From Pontibacter deserti (GTDB lineage: Bacteria; Bacteroidota; Bacteroidia; Cytophagales; Hymenobacteraceae), in assembly GCF_023630255.1 (NCBI RefSeq), contig NZ_JALPRS010000001.1:310001-374000 (forward strand): a stretch of 64,000 bases of DNA, in the 5' to 3' direction. The notes under the pieces were generated by a model. The model saw only the letters and a program-made list of their open reading frames with translations. It had not been told where the DNA came from and searched no databases. Positions within the stretch are counted from its first letter, which is position 1; each line of letters opens with the position of its first letter. Shown here piece by piece: positions 10,120 through 18,533 of the stretch. A program made the translations under genes and the position numbers.

Positions 10120-11463
10120 TTATTTTGTAAGTGATTCCAATTCTCCTTTTGCTTTCAGATAATTAAGCTGGGCTATCTGGTATTTCAGCGTTTCGTTATT
10201 CAGGTTGGTTTGTGCCTCACGTAGCGATGTTTCTGCATTCAGCAGGTCACTTAGCGGAGATAAACCTTCTTTATAAAGCTTGTTGGTAGTGTCGTACACT
10301 TCCTGCGCCAGCTTCACATTTTCTTCCTGGGCGCTGATGTTGTTCTGGCTGTTGCCTAACAGGCTCAGAGCGTTGCTTAGCTCTAACTGTGTGTTCTTGT
10401 TGTATTGCTGTATGTCCAGGTCCAGCTTTTTCAGTTCAACCTCACGTTGCTGCACCTGAGACTTTTTGCGTAACCCATCAAAGATCGGGATGTTCAGCTG
10501 CAGGCCAACCTGTGAGTTCGGAAACCACATGGCACCGGAGTTGCCGATCATCCGCCCATCGTACTGAGACTGGTAGTTGTAGTTACCAAAAGCTGCCAAC
10601 GAAGGATAATAACCAGCTCTTATGTTCTCTACTTCCAGTGATTTCAGCTCTTTCTGTTTATTCAGGATCTTAAACTGGGCACGTTCAGTAGCTACTTCTT
10701 CCAGTCCTGCCATTGTAGGCTGCTCAACCAGCAGTTTATCTTCGACACCGCTTTTTAATGTTATCTGCTCTTCCAGTGGCATACCCATAAAAAACTTCAG
10801 CACATTCTGCTGCTGCTCATAGGCTGTCTGCAGGGTTTGTTTCTGGTTCTCGAGGTTAATTCTGCTAACTTTTATGCGGTTTACATCCACCTTTTTTACC
10901 AGGTCGTTCTTATACTGTAAAGTCAATATCTTTTCCAGCTGGTTTAGTTTATCTAAGTTGGCGTTGATGCTGTTGAACTGCTCTTTTGTTTGCAGCACCT
11001 GGTAATAAGCACTGCCTACATTGTAGATCACGTCTTCAGTAGCCATTTCTTTGCGGATGCGGTACAGGTCTTCGGCACTTTTAGCAGCTTTAAGACCTAC
11101 AAAGTATGATTTGTTAAACAGCAGCTGCGTTACTGAAATACCGGCCTGCACAGTATTGTCTGCACCAAATGGCCTGATAACTGGGGGAGCTCCCTCCTGA
11201 TTCCAAACAAACATCTGCTTCTCAAGGGTTCTTACTGCAGAGCCTTTTACTTCTACTTGCGGCAAGCCTGTACTTCTTACTTCATTAATCTGGTATTTAG
11301 AGCCAAGTTCGTCATAAGAGGCTTTCTTTATAGACTCATTATTCTCGAGCGCATAAGAAACCGCCTGTTGTAAGCTCAGCTCCTTTGCACCTGCCTGGCC
11401 TTGTGCAAAAGCCGGTGTCATGCTGAAGAGTGCTACTCCTACTAATAAGTGTCTGATCTTCAC
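10120..11463 (-). CDS. TolC-family outer-membrane efflux channel
   Basis: A 447-residue precursor when read from the GTG at 11463. This start is chosen because it gives an immediate signal peptide (KIRHLLVGVALFSMTPAFAQ, cleavage after AFA) and avoids overlap with the upstream regulator; an ATG at 11565 would add an unlikely Ser/Thr-rich tail and run through the operator. The mature part has two repeated long helical segments rich in Gln, Leu, Asn and Lys (for example the LEVENIRAGYYPSLAAFGNY section), the TolC duplication. It supplies the outer-membrane exit of the pump. First structural gene of the efflux operon and directly behind a MarR-type operator. Confidence 0.93.
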   Translation of the reverse strand: MKIRHLLVGVALFSMTPAFAQGQAGAKELSLQQAVSYALENNESIKKASYDELGSKYQINEVRSTGLPQVEVKGSAVRTLEKQMFVWNQEGAPPVIRPFGADNTVQAGISVTQLLFNKSYFVGLKAAKSAEDLYRIRKEMATEDVIYNVGSAYYQVLQTKEQFNSINANLDKLNQLEKILTLQYKNDLVKKVDVNRIKVSRINLENQKQTLQTAYEQQQNVLKFFMGMPLEEQITLKSGVEDKLLVEQPTMAGLEEVATERAQFKILNKQKELKSLEVENIRAGYYPSLAAFGNYNYQSQYDGRMIGNSGAMWFPNSQVGLQLNIPIFDGLRKKSQVQQREVELKKLDLDIQQYNKNTQLELSNALSLLGNSQNNISAQEENVKLAQEVYDTTNKLYKEGLSPLSDLLNAETSLREAQTNLNNETLKYQIAQLNYLKAKGELESLTK

Positions 11464-11495
11464 GATTATAGTTCTTTTAGTTTTGGTATTATTAG

Positions 11496-11519
11496 TTAGT
11501 TCAGAAAATTGTGAACTAA
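11496..11519. promoter_or_regulatory. Operator-like palindrome before the TolC-like gene
   Basis: A perfect dyad TTAGTTCA - 8 bp - TGAACTAA centred between the regulator stop and the TolC-like GTG start. The same arm sequence and spacing recur at 12058-12081 before the regulator itself, which points to binding by the regulator encoded at 11532-12005. The binding claim is inference. Confidence 0.75.
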
Positions 11520-11531
11520 ATGGGTAAAAAA

Positions 11532-12005
11532 TTATACTTTGTCTTTTATGTTTTCCTGTTCCCACTTCTCCATTAAGGTTGGTAGCTGGCTTTTCAGGTA
11601 ATCAAGGAAGCTGATAAAGCTTTTTAGTTTCTGGTCGTACACGGGATTATCTCTCTTTCTTACTTCCAGTACACGTTTCAGAATATCATTTAAACCACCA
11701 AGGTCTTCCATTTTCTTTGCGAAAAGGTCGCGCCAGTTAGATGATTTGATTCTGAAGTAACGCTTTCTGTCCCCGGAAAAAGTAGTGTATTCGATATGGT
11801 TTGTGTTGAGCAGCATGTTTAAAGCATTGCTGGTGGCACTTTTGCTAATATTCAAAGATTCTGAGATCTCATCAAAGGTAAGTTCCGGCCTGTCTGATAC
11901 CAGCAACAAACCCATAACACGCGCTACAGCAGGCTGAAAACCATTGTTTTCATGGTAAATCCCGATCTCTTCGATTAATTCCCGTTGTTTATCGCTTAAT
12001 GTCAT
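11532..12005 (-). CDS. GbsR/MarR-family transcriptional regulator of the efflux operon
   Basis: A 157-residue winged-helix protein. The helix-turn-helix and wing are visible at about residues 39-85: LTFDEISESLNISKSATSNA, then LLNTNHIEYTTFSGDRKRYF. The N-terminal part has the GbsR pattern (ELIEEIGIYHENNGFQPAVARVMGLLLV). The C-terminal helices (SFISFLDYLKSQLPTLMEKW) probably dimerise. Proteins of this family repress genes for transport or osmoprotection and are relieved by a small ligand. It is the first gene of the efflux cluster, preceded by a TACCTTTG -7 element and a palindrome, so autoregulation is likely. Confidence 0.9.
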   Translation of the reverse strand: MTLSDKQRELIEEIGIYHENNGFQPAVARVMGLLLVSDRPELTFDEISESLNISKSATSNALNMLLNTNHIEYTTFSGDRKRYFRIKSSNWRDLFAKKMEDLGGLNDILKRVLEVRKRDNPVYDQKLKSFISFLDYLKSQLPTLMEKWEQENIKDKV

Positions 12006-12036
12006 TTTAATTATCTGTTACAGAGGCTTAACAGTG

Positions 12037-12044
12037 CAAAGGTA
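12037..12044 (-). promoter_or_regulatory. Bacteroidota-type -7 element for the GbsR/MarR gene
   Basis: TACCTTTG on the minus strand matches TAnnTTTG. It lies about 30 bp upstream of the ATG at 12005 and immediately downstream of the palindrome at 12058-12081, so a bound repressor would cover the region between -33 and -7. No clear -33 TTG is visible. Confidence 0.6.
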
Positions 12045-12057
12045 GTACATTGTTCCG

Positions 12058-12081
12058 TTAGTTCATAATTTACAGAACTAA
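12058..12081. promoter_or_regulatory. Operator-like palindrome before the GbsR/MarR gene
   Basis: TTAGTTCA - 8 bp - AGAACTAA. It has the same 8-8-8 architecture as the site at 11496-11519 with one arm mismatch. The shared sequence at two regulated starts and nowhere else I noticed supports an operator for the local regulator. Confidence 0.75.
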
Positions 12082-12221
12082 ACTTTTGAAATGTTTATTC
12101 TGCCTCTCCGGCAGCAAACGGGGACGTACTATATAGCAAATAATTGAAGTCTTACACAGTATACCTATGCCGGTAGCTAGGTCTGATGAAGTTATACTTG
12201 CCGGTTTTATTAAACGATAAA

Positions 12222-12258
12222 CCCGCAGAAAAACCAAAGTATAAGCTTTCCTGCGGGA
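12222..12258 (-). terminator. Terminator-like stem after the DUF2200 gene
   Basis: On the minus strand CCCGCAGGAAA pairs with TTTCTGCGGG (one bulge) across a loop, just beyond the DUF2200 stop. The T tract after it is weak. The rest of the 280-bp gap to the regulator shows nothing else. Confidence 0.5.
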
Positions 12259-12288
12259 TTATAGTTGATGGTTAAATAGTCGGTCTCG

Positions 12289-12639
12289 TTATTTCCTTAA
12301 GATCTTTTCCATTGTCTTTCCTTTTGCCAGTTCATCTATGAGCTTATCCAGGTAACGGATCTGTTGCATGAGTGTGTCTTCAATTTCTTCCACACGACAG
12401 CCACAGATTACACCGGTTATTTTTGACACATTCGGGTTTAGTTGTGGTGCCTGTGCAAAGAAAGTCTCAAAATCATTCTTCAATTCGATCTGTTGCTGCA
12501 AGGCTTCCTGATTATATCCTGTAAGCCAGTTAATGATGGTATCTACCTCTGCCTTAGTGCGACCCTTCTTTTCCGCTTTTGCAACATAATGCGGATAAAC
12601 ACTTGCAAATGACATTTTAAATATTCTGTGCTTTTCCAT
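12289..12639 (-). CDS. DUF2200 family protein
   Basis: The segment starting [19 protein letters not shown] is the characteristic opening of DUF2200, followed by [20 protein letters not shown] and the conserved C-terminal [20 protein letters not shown]...EKILR. From the ATG at 12639 the protein has 116 residues, the usual family length. The frame extends 34 codons further to an ATG at 12741 (with another ATG at 12708), giving a Lys/Thr-rich extension that the family normally lacks, so I prefer the inner start. The biochemical function of the family is unknown; small soluble proteins of this kind occur singly. There is no operon context. Confidence 0.85.
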   Translation of the reverse strand: MEKHRIFKMSFASVYPHYVAKAEKKGRTKAEVDTIINWLTGYNQEALQQQIELKNDFETFFAQAPQLNPNVSKITGVICGCRVEEIEDTLMQQIRYLDKLIDELAKGKTMEKILRK

Positions 12640-12777
12640 TTTCTTGGTTAATGCTTCCCGTGTGCTCTTTAGCATTTCTGTTTTAAATAATTTAGACTTG
12701 GTTGTCATGAACGTGCTAGTACCATAATATAGGCAAGGCATAGCCCAAGCCTGAATTATGCATTTTGTTAGGTGAAG

Positions 12778-13029
12778 TTATTTTTTAACTATCCATCTTT
12801 TCTTGAAACCAAATACTATCAGAGCTGCACCAATAAGAAAAAGGGTATCTGTAGGTGTAGAACCGCCGCTATTAATTTCATTATTAAAAGCACTTCTTGA
12901 GTTATGATATTGAGTAACCTCTACTCCTCGATAGCGCAGGGCAAGACCTAAAGTAATTAGCATGAACCCAAAGACTACAACTGAAATAGCACCATACTTA
13001 GCTAGTGCCTTAACAATCCAGTTCATCAT
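12778..13029 (-). CDS. Small hypothetical membrane protein
   Basis: An 83-residue protein with two predicted membrane helices (about residues 13-31, AISVVVFGFMLITLGLAL, and 62-75, TLFLIGAALIVFGF) separated by a polar Asn/Ser/Gly stretch and ending with KKRWIVKK. I do not recognise a family. It and the next gene upstream are visibly richer in A/T than their neighbours and sit 41 bp apart on the same strand, so they may be a transferred pair. Confidence 0.6.
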   Translation of the reverse strand: MMNWIVKALAKYGAISVVVFGFMLITLGLALRYRGVEVTQYHNSRSAFNNEINSGGSTPTDTLFLIGAALIVFGFKKRWIVKK

Positions 13030-13070
13030 GATTTCTTGATTTATGTCGCTATTATCAATTTAGAGTTTTG

Positions 13071-13526
13071 CTATAATTTAACATGACTTAAACTGCCTTG
13101 CCCCATTTTACCTTTTATTTCCCTCAATAATAGAAAAATAGGTATACCATATAATAACATGTCAATGAGTATATAGAACAGCCTGTGGTTAAGTATGTAC
13201 TGATAGTGAAATAGCGAGAATTCTCTCCAAAATATATTTAAAAATGAAATTACTAGCGCGATAAAAAGTATTTCATATCCTTTCTTATAGTTTATAATAA
13301 CAAGGAATGAACTAATACTTAATAGTAAATACATAAGTACAACGGAGTAGATCGAAATCATTTCAGGATGAGTAAAATCAGCTGGTAAATAGTTTCGCCC
13401 TATTAACAATTCCTGCTTTAAGTAATTAAAATAAATAGTTACTTGGATTCCACCTACGCCCATCAACAGGAAAAGCCAGGCAAACACCTTGATAAAAACT
13501 CTTCCCCAGTTGGTTCTATTTTTCAT
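13071..13526 (-). CDS. Hypothetical four-helix membrane protein
   Basis: A 151-residue integral membrane protein with four hydrophobic segments: FIKVFAWLFLLMGVGGIQVT, then VVLMYLLLSISSFLVII, EILFIALVISFLNIF and ILIDMLLYGIPIFLLL. I see no motif that names a function. Base composition is clearly lower in G+C than the flanking EcsC and DUF2200 genes, with many AAT, ATA and TTA codons. It probably shares a transcript with the downstream 83-residue gene. Confidence 0.6.
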   Translation of the reverse strand: MKNRTNWGRVFIKVFAWLFLLMGVGGIQVTIYFNYLKQELLIGRNYLPADFTHPEMISIYSVVLMYLLLSISSFLVIINYKKGYEILFIALVISFLNIFWREFSLFHYQYILNHRLFYILIDMLLYGIPIFLLLREIKGKMGQGSLSHVKL

Positions 13527-13646
13527 AATCCTTTGATTTCACCTAACTAAAGTATAAACGACAACATACGTTTATCTGCATTATGTCTGTAGAAGTATAT
13601 AATCTATAGTTTTGCTTTCAGTAGCAAGATAAATTAAATCTGTAAA

Positions 13647-14393
13647 CTATAATCTATACATTTCATGCCAGCGCAAACGATAAGCGTTCATAGCAGTGTA
13701 GCCTAGCTTGCGGATTAGTTTGATGTTGACAATAGCGCCTACCGGAGCACCGATGACAGGTATAAGTTGCGCCATTTTAGCCAGGTCAATATAATCACGG
13801 TACTCTTGCTGAAAGCCTCGCCAGTCAAACTCCTCCAGGTGGTTGGGGAGGTGCTGTTTGCGTGTTTCCCAGTCTGTAATCTGGAGGTATACTTCTCGAC
13901 GGTACTCATGGCTGCTGAATGCCAGCTGAAAGATATGGAGTAAGTAGATGCGCTCTTTATAATCGGTCACGTCGTAACCATACAACGCTGCGATCTCGAA
14001 AAGCATTTTAATCTTGATGCCCAACAGTAACGGGAAATCAGCCAGGCCCAGCAGAAAACCACCGGCTCCGGTTACGCCGCCTTCCAAAGCTGCTGCGTTT
14101 TTATAAAAGTTGATACGTTCCAGCACTTGTGCTTCCTGTAGTTGCAAGTTATGCGAAGTAGCAGGCTGGCGTGTTATCAGATTGGCTCCAAATAAGGTGG
14201 CACGCGTCATTTGCTTTATGGCAGCAGTTATAGCATTGTGTACTTTGTCCGGAATGTAACTATTAATCTTGTGCTGCGCTTTCCTTGCTAAGTTGTTTAA
14301 AAAGGAGGGTGGTTGTTGCATCTCTTCCTGCCAGGCAAGCAACTCCTGTAAAGCTTTCCGTTTATAGTTGTTTTCAGGAAGATGAGCTGTCAT
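13647..14393 (-). CDS. EcsC family protein
   Basis: A 248-residue protein with the EcsC signature: a Gly/Ala-rich segment AALEGGVTGAGGFLLGLADFP, then KIKMLFEIAALYGYDV and a second Gly-rich region VIGAPVGAIVNIKLIRKLGY near the C-terminus. EcsC proteins are probably membrane-associated and are named after the B. subtilis ecs locus, but their activity is not defined. It is monocistronic here, with small gaps on both sides. Confident as to family, uncertain as to role. Confidence 0.85.
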   Translation of the reverse strand: MTAHLPENNYKRKALQELLAWQEEMQQPPSFLNNLARKAQHKINSYIPDKVHNAITAAIKQMTRATLFGANLITRQPATSHNLQLQEAQVLERINFYKNAAALEGGVTGAGGFLLGLADFPLLLGIKIKMLFEIAALYGYDVTDYKERIYLLHIFQLAFSSHEYRREVYLQITDWETRKQHLPNHLEEFDWRGFQQEYRDYIDLAKMAQLIPVIGAPVGAIVNIKLIRKLGYTAMNAYRLRWHEMYRL

Positions 14394-14510
14394 CAGCAGG
14401 TTCGGATTATAGTTGAGACAAGTTAGTTAAGCTAATCTAATGATTTATACTTTAAGTCCAGTATAAAAGCTATACCTGGTGTTCTAAGAAATGAAGCCAA
14501 CTATAAAACA

Positions 14511-14543
14511 ACAAGCCGCTCCAATAAACTCGGAGCGGCTTGT
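14511..14543 (-). terminator. Terminator of the YceI-like gene
   Basis: A 12-bp perfect stem ACAAGCCGCTCC / GGAGCGGCTTGT with a 9-nt loop, followed on the minus strand by a T-rich run. It lies about 20 bp after the YceI-like stop. Confidence 0.75.
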
Positions 14544-14563
14544 CTATAAAACAGGAAAAGAAA

Positions 14564-15097
14564 TTATGCTTGTTTTACCAGTTGTATTTCGCAATGCAAT
14601 TTAATCTCATCGCTTACTACCACCTGGCCGGCTTCGGTTACAGCATTCCAGGTCAGGTTAAACTCTTTGCGGCTTACTTTGCCATCTACTGTAAAACCTG
14701 CTTTTGTCTGGCCATATGGGTCAACTACAATACCACCAAATTCTACATCCAGTGTAATCGGTTTTGTTACTTCTCTAATGGTCAGGTCCCCGTGCAGTTT
14801 GGCATTGTCGCCATGCGCTTCATACTTTCTACCAACAAAACGCAGTTGCTTGTGCTCTTCTGCATTAAAAAAGTCATTCGACTTTAAGTGCGTATCACGT
14901 TGTTCGTTGTTTGTATTGATAGAATCTATATCGGCTGTGAACTCGATACGGGAAGCCGTTGTAAAATCATCACCATCAGTTTCTACTTCCAAATTAAACG
15001 TTTTAAAGTACCCTGTTACAGTTGTAATCATCAGGTGTTTTACTTTAAACTGAATTTCACTGTGCGTAGGGTCAATTACCCATTTTGTAGTTGCCAT
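14564..15097 (-). CDS. YceI family lipocalin-like protein
   Basis: A 177-residue protein beginning TTKWVIDPTHSEIQFKVKHL, the hallmark YceI start, with the conserved sections ADIDSINTNNEQRDTHLKSNDFF, DLTIREVTKPITLDVEFGG and GKVSRKEFNLTWN. YceI proteins fold as lipocalin-like barrels that bind polyprenyl or other amphipathic molecules and are often linked to stress. It has no signal peptide, so this copy should be cytoplasmic, unlike the periplasmic E. coli type. It is a single gene with its own terminator. Confidence 0.92.
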   Translation of the reverse strand: MATTKWVIDPTHSEIQFKVKHLMITTVTGYFKTFNLEVETDGDDFTTASRIEFTADIDSINTNNEQRDTHLKSNDFFNAEEHKQLRFVGRKYEAHGDNAKLHGDLTIREVTKPITLDVEFGGIVVDPYGQTKAGFTVDGKVSRKEFNLTWNAVTEAGQVVVSDEIKLHCEIQLVKQA

Positions 15098-15284
15098 AAT
15101 TTAACGATCTGGTTTTAAATTTTTATAAACCCTTACTTACGTAAGTTTAGTGCAATGTATGAACATTTAATGTATATACATATAATTCACCTAAAATGTT
15201 TCAATCTTTGGTAACTAATAACTTATAGCATGATTTATACCTTGAAAGAGCAGCTTTAATTTAAGGTAGAAGTGCCTTTAAAGC

Positions 15285-15320
15285 AAAAAGCCGCCCTGGA
15301 GGATCCGGAGCGGCTTTTCA
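15285..15320 (-). terminator. Terminator of the coiled-coil membrane protein gene
   Basis: AAAAGCCGC...GCGGCTTTT, with the inner part CCTGGAGGATCCGGA able to extend the stem through TCCGGA-type pairing. It lies 20 bp beyond the stop of the gene at 15341. Confidence 0.65.
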
Positions 15321-15340
15321 GAAATTTCTATTTATAGAGA

Positions 15341-16021
15341 TTAAATATGCTGTCTTTTCTGAAGCGTAGCCAATTGCTGGCTTAGTTCTTCTGCACGGTT
15401 AAATTCTGTCTGCATTTCACGCTTCAGCTTCAGTTCGCGTTCGCGGGCAGCTTTCTTGTATTCGTTAAACTCGCTGTCGATGTCGTTAAAGGCTTTCTGT
15501 TTCTCAACAGCTACACTTTTGCTGCTCTTGTACTGCATCATAATTACGGCTAACACTATCAGCAGACCTAAAATAATCACAGAGTTCAGGATCACATAAA
15601 ACTGCTTGCCCATGTCTATACCTAAAACAGAGATATTGTTGATCAAGTGCTGGCTCTTCTGTACTTCCTGCTCTTTACGGGCAGTTTCTTCAGTAAGGGC
15701 TTTTAATTGTTTTTCCTGGGCAGCTACATTGGCACGTGCTTCTATCAGTTCTTTATCGGCACCTTTACGGGCATCTGCCAGTTTTTTACCAATTACCTGT
15801 AGGCTATCGTTTACGCTGCTATAAAATTTATTTAGCGTTGCCACATTCACCACCTTGTATTGCTGGCCGTTCTCATTGTAAGAGTTAGCTTTTTCTTTAA
15901 GGTTGTTGAACTGGCTCGATAACGAGTTTTTAGCTGGTGTGGCCTTCTGTGGAGCCGCATTCTGGGCTTGTACAGCGGTAAACATTACAACTAAGATGAA
16001 AGATAAAAAGGTTGATTTCAT
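15341..16021 (-). CDS. Signal-peptide, coiled-coil, single-TM protein of unknown function
   Basis: A 226-residue protein. A signal peptide (FLSFILVVMFTAVQA, then QN) is followed by a Lys/Asn-rich stretch (SLSSQFNNLKEKANSYNENG, then YKVV), a long coiled coil (about 70-125), one membrane helix (FYVILNSVIILGLLIVLAVI) and a charged C-terminal coiled coil. I recognise the pattern from Bacteroidota proteins that databases often label tRNA (guanine-N1)-methyltransferase; no SAM-binding knot motif is present, so that label would be wrong. A role as an envelope structural or scaffold protein is inference. Monocistronic. Confidence 0.75.
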   Translation of the reverse strand: MKSTFLSFILVVMFTAVQAQNAAPQKATPAKNSLSSQFNNLKEKANSYNENGQQYKVVNVATLNKFYSSVNDSLQVIGKKLADARKGADKELIEARANVAAQEKQLKALTEETARKEQEVQKSQHLINNISVLGIDMGKQFYVILNSVIILGLLIVLAVIMMQYKSSKSVAVEKQKAFNDIDSEFNEYKKAARERELKLKREMQTEFNRAEELSQQLATLQKRQHI

Positions 16022-16268
16022 GGTAAGATTGATTAAGGTCCGGATCCTATACCGGAGTAAACATAAAAGAAAGTGCTATACCGCGCAATTAAAATTAAAG
16101 GTGAACAAACTAATTTTCTGATTCCCCTACTAAACTCCAAGGATGGCTATTTATTGTGAGATCAGCTGATTTCAACTATAAAAGAGCCATTGCTGTTAGT
16201 TAGTTGCCTCACTATGAGCACTTTTATGGTATACATACATGCCAACTGGCATTTATAGTTCCTGAAAC

Positions 16269-16299
16269 AAAAAAGCTCTGCTGATTAGCAGAGCTTTTT
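16269..16299. terminator. Terminator of the nuclease lipoprotein gene
   Basis: AAAAAAGCTCTGCT-GATT-AGCAGAGCTTTTT, a near-perfect stem flanked by A and T runs. It lies about 45 bp after the nuclease stop on the minus strand. The rest of the 320-bp gap at 16022-16344 shows no gene or recognisable site. Confidence 0.8.
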
Positions 16300-16344
16300 G
16301 TACTATAGCTGGTTAATTAAGCTATCTGTAATGGGTAACGCTTG

Positions 16345-18189
16345 CTATAATGCGTCTACTGTCGCCTCGATAGTGTTCTCTACATTGTCGCTTACAAGGC
16401 TCAGGAAGTCATATCCTGTTTTTGCCTCAATGGCATCAACTGTAGTACGGTACGCTCTCCAGTCAGTACCAATGGCCTGATCGTTTGGCATATCTACTGC
16501 AATTACTCTGGTAGCAGTTGTAACGCGAGCTGCATCGTTTGTACCATCCGGAATAATTACAATCACTTTCCAGGTACGGTTAGGTACTGTTATTTTACCA
16601 CCGGCAAGTGTTTCTTTGTAGCCGGCACTACCGGTACCACCTATGCCATAACCACCAGAAATAATGTAGATTTCATAACCGCCGGTTAACATAGAACGGC
16701 AGTAGCCTTCCAGTGTAGCCCAGGCTCCCTGGTTGTTTTTTGGCGCCTGCGGTATCATATTGGTCATCAGGAAAGTAGCAGAGTTATCGGCTACAGTAGC
16801 AGTGCGGTCAGCTGACGGAGACATATGGCCTCTGTCGAAACCACTGCCAGTGTAATCTGTAGAACCTACCTGGTACCAGCCTGCTGGCAATGTATTGTCT
16901 GCTCTGAAATCGTCTTGGCGCGGCGTGCTGCCTAACCACGACTCATCCAGGTGCCAGCTTACCCAGTTAGCAGTACCTTTGTCGCGGCTGTAAGACATCA
17001 CAAACTGTGATTTCTGCAGCAGGTAGTTATTGATAAAGGTAACATCCGTTTTAGCACCAGATGGGTTACCCAAAGTCAGGTGCACACTGTTATAAGTGGT
17101 TGTATCAGTGCTGCCACCGCCACCAGTGCCTGGGTCAGTAGGGTCAGTTGGTTCTCCACCTGTAGCAGCCGAACCACTAATGGTAAAGTTGTCGATGTTG
17201 ATGCGCAGGCCACTGCCTGAAAGTTTTACTACTCTGAAACGAACTGCTGAAGTATAGTTTACAGCAAAAGTTGCTGTCTGAAGTGTAGCAGAAGAAGTTG
17301 TAATGGTGTTGCCTACTGCTGCCCAAGACGTACCTCCATTGGTAGAGGCTTGTAACTGCCAGGTACTGGCAGCGTCTGTTCCGTAAACCGCATGAGCTAT
17401 ACTTACCGATTGCGCACCCTGTACATCAAACTGCATTTCCAGTGAGCCTAAGTCACGGATGCGTACAGATTTAGTACCAGCTTTAGCGTCGCCGGTTAAT
17501 GTACCGATCAGAGCTTCGTTAAGGTACCAGTTACCAGTAGGAAGCGTTACAGAGCCCGCTGCATAGCTACCTTTAGAGCCTGTCTCGTAATCCTCAACCA
17601 CATCTGGTGTGGCAACTACAGGATTCGATTCTACCTGTACATCGTCAACATTTACGCGGTTGGTTGTGCCATCCGTCTTACGGATTTCGAAACGAACTGG
17701 GCCGGTTACATTAAGGGTGTAAGTTGTACTCTGAAGGCTGGTCTTGCTTACTGTAACAGCTGTTCCGGCACTGGTCCAGGTAGAGCCGCTATTGGTAGAA
17801 TAGTACACCTGCAGCGTCGTGTTGGCATCGGTACCATACTTGGCATAGCTCATTTTAAACGACCTGGCACCATCCGGAAGATCAAAAGACATGGTTAGCT
17901 TCCCGCTGTTACGCACACGGGCAGACTGTGAGCCTGTTTTTCTGTCAGATGTAGTGTTGCCGGTTAAAGCATCGGCAAAGTTCCAGGTACCATTGGCAAA
18001 GGCGACTGGGGCAGTAGTATAGCTGCTTTTATAAACGCCTTCAAATCCTTCGTCATAAAAGGTTGAAGCTGTGACAGCATTGGGAGAAACCTCAATCTGA
18101 GGGGCAATTTCCTGGTCTCTTTCGCAGGCTGTAAACGTAAAAAATGCCGTCAGGATAAAGATCCACTTGGACATGTAACTGTGTTTCAT
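16345..18189 (-). CDS. Secreted DNA/RNA non-specific endonuclease lipoprotein with two beta-sandwich repeats
   Basis: Read from the ATG at 18189, the 614-residue precursor opens with a lipoprotein signal (SKWIFILTAFFTFTAC, Cys as the lipidated residue). Two related modules of about 135 residues follow, each opening with a Y-E-G-like motif, a GSQSARVR / GTKSVRIR strand and ending with a VDD or IDN strand, like jelly-roll adhesion modules. A Gly/Thr/Pro/Asp linker leads to a NUC1-type nuclease: DRGHMSPSADR contains the catalytic His, and TNMIPQAPKNNQGAW supplies the metal-binding Asn. Family enzymes cut DNA and RNA without sequence preference using Mg2+. Likely role: extracellular nucleic acid use or defence at the cell surface. 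An ATG at 18234 would only add an unlikely prefix. Confidence 0.9.
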   Translation of the reverse strand: MKHSYMSKWIFILTAFFTFTACERDQEIAPQIEVSPNAVTASTFYDEGFEGVYKSSYTTAPVAFANGTWNFADALTGNTTSDRKTGSQSARVRNSGKLTMSFDLPDGARSFKMSYAKYGTDANTTLQVYYSTNSGSTWTSAGTAVTVSKTSLQSTTYTLNVTGPVRFEIRKTDGTTNRVNVDDVQVESNPVVATPDVVEDYETGSKGSYAAGSVTLPTGNWYLNEALIGTLTGDAKAGTKSVRIRDLGSLEMQFDVQGAQSVSIAHAVYGTDAASTWQLQASTNGGTSWAAVGNTITTSSATLQTATFAVNYTSAVRFRVVKLSGSGLRINIDNFTISGSAATGGEPTDPTDPGTGGGGSTDTTTYNSVHLTLGNPSGAKTDVTFINNYLLQKSQFVMSYSRDKGTANWVSWHLDESWLGSTPRQDDFRADNTLPAGWYQVGSTDYTGSGFDRGHMSPSADRTATVADNSATFLMTNMIPQAPKNNQGAWATLEGYCRSMLTGGYEIYIISGGYGIGGTGSAGYKETLAGGKITVPNRTWKVIVIIPDGTNDAARVTTATRVIAVDMPNDQAIGTDWRAYRTTVDAIEAKTGYDFLSLVSDNVENTIEATVDAL

Positions 18190-18262
18190 TTGTATGGATG
18201 TTAGAGTTGATAATACAAAGTCGGGGAACAGCACTAAGGAATATCAACTATATTCCATGCGG

Positions 18263-18270
18263 CAAATATA
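18263..18270 (-). promoter_or_regulatory. Possible -7 element of the nuclease gene
   Basis: TATATTTG on the minus strand fits TAnnTTTG, about 75 bp upstream of the lipoprotein ATG. No -33 TTG at the right distance. The remaining part of the 300-bp divergent gap to the mqo gene shows nothing else. Confidence 0.35.
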
Positions 18271-18533
18271 GTTTATTAGTAATTATAAATATTGCATAAA
18301 GTACTGACAATGTGTCGGTTGGTGTTGCAACTTGCTTATTTCACTAATAATGATAACCGTTTCGGGTAAAGTACAGGGGATGGACGTTTTTTACAGGTAA
18401 GAAGACCATAATTGATGGTGAGGGACAACATATTGGCAGAAGCAGGACTATAAATACAGATTAAAAAGAGTGTTTATCGTATTCTGATAAATGTGCTCTG
18501 TGAACAGAGAACTTTAATCAGATATCTAAAGCC

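Noticed and set aside
10120..11565. ATG at 11565 as the TolC-like start
   Set aside because: It would overlap the regulator gene, cross the operator and bury the signal peptide; the GTG at 11463 fits better.
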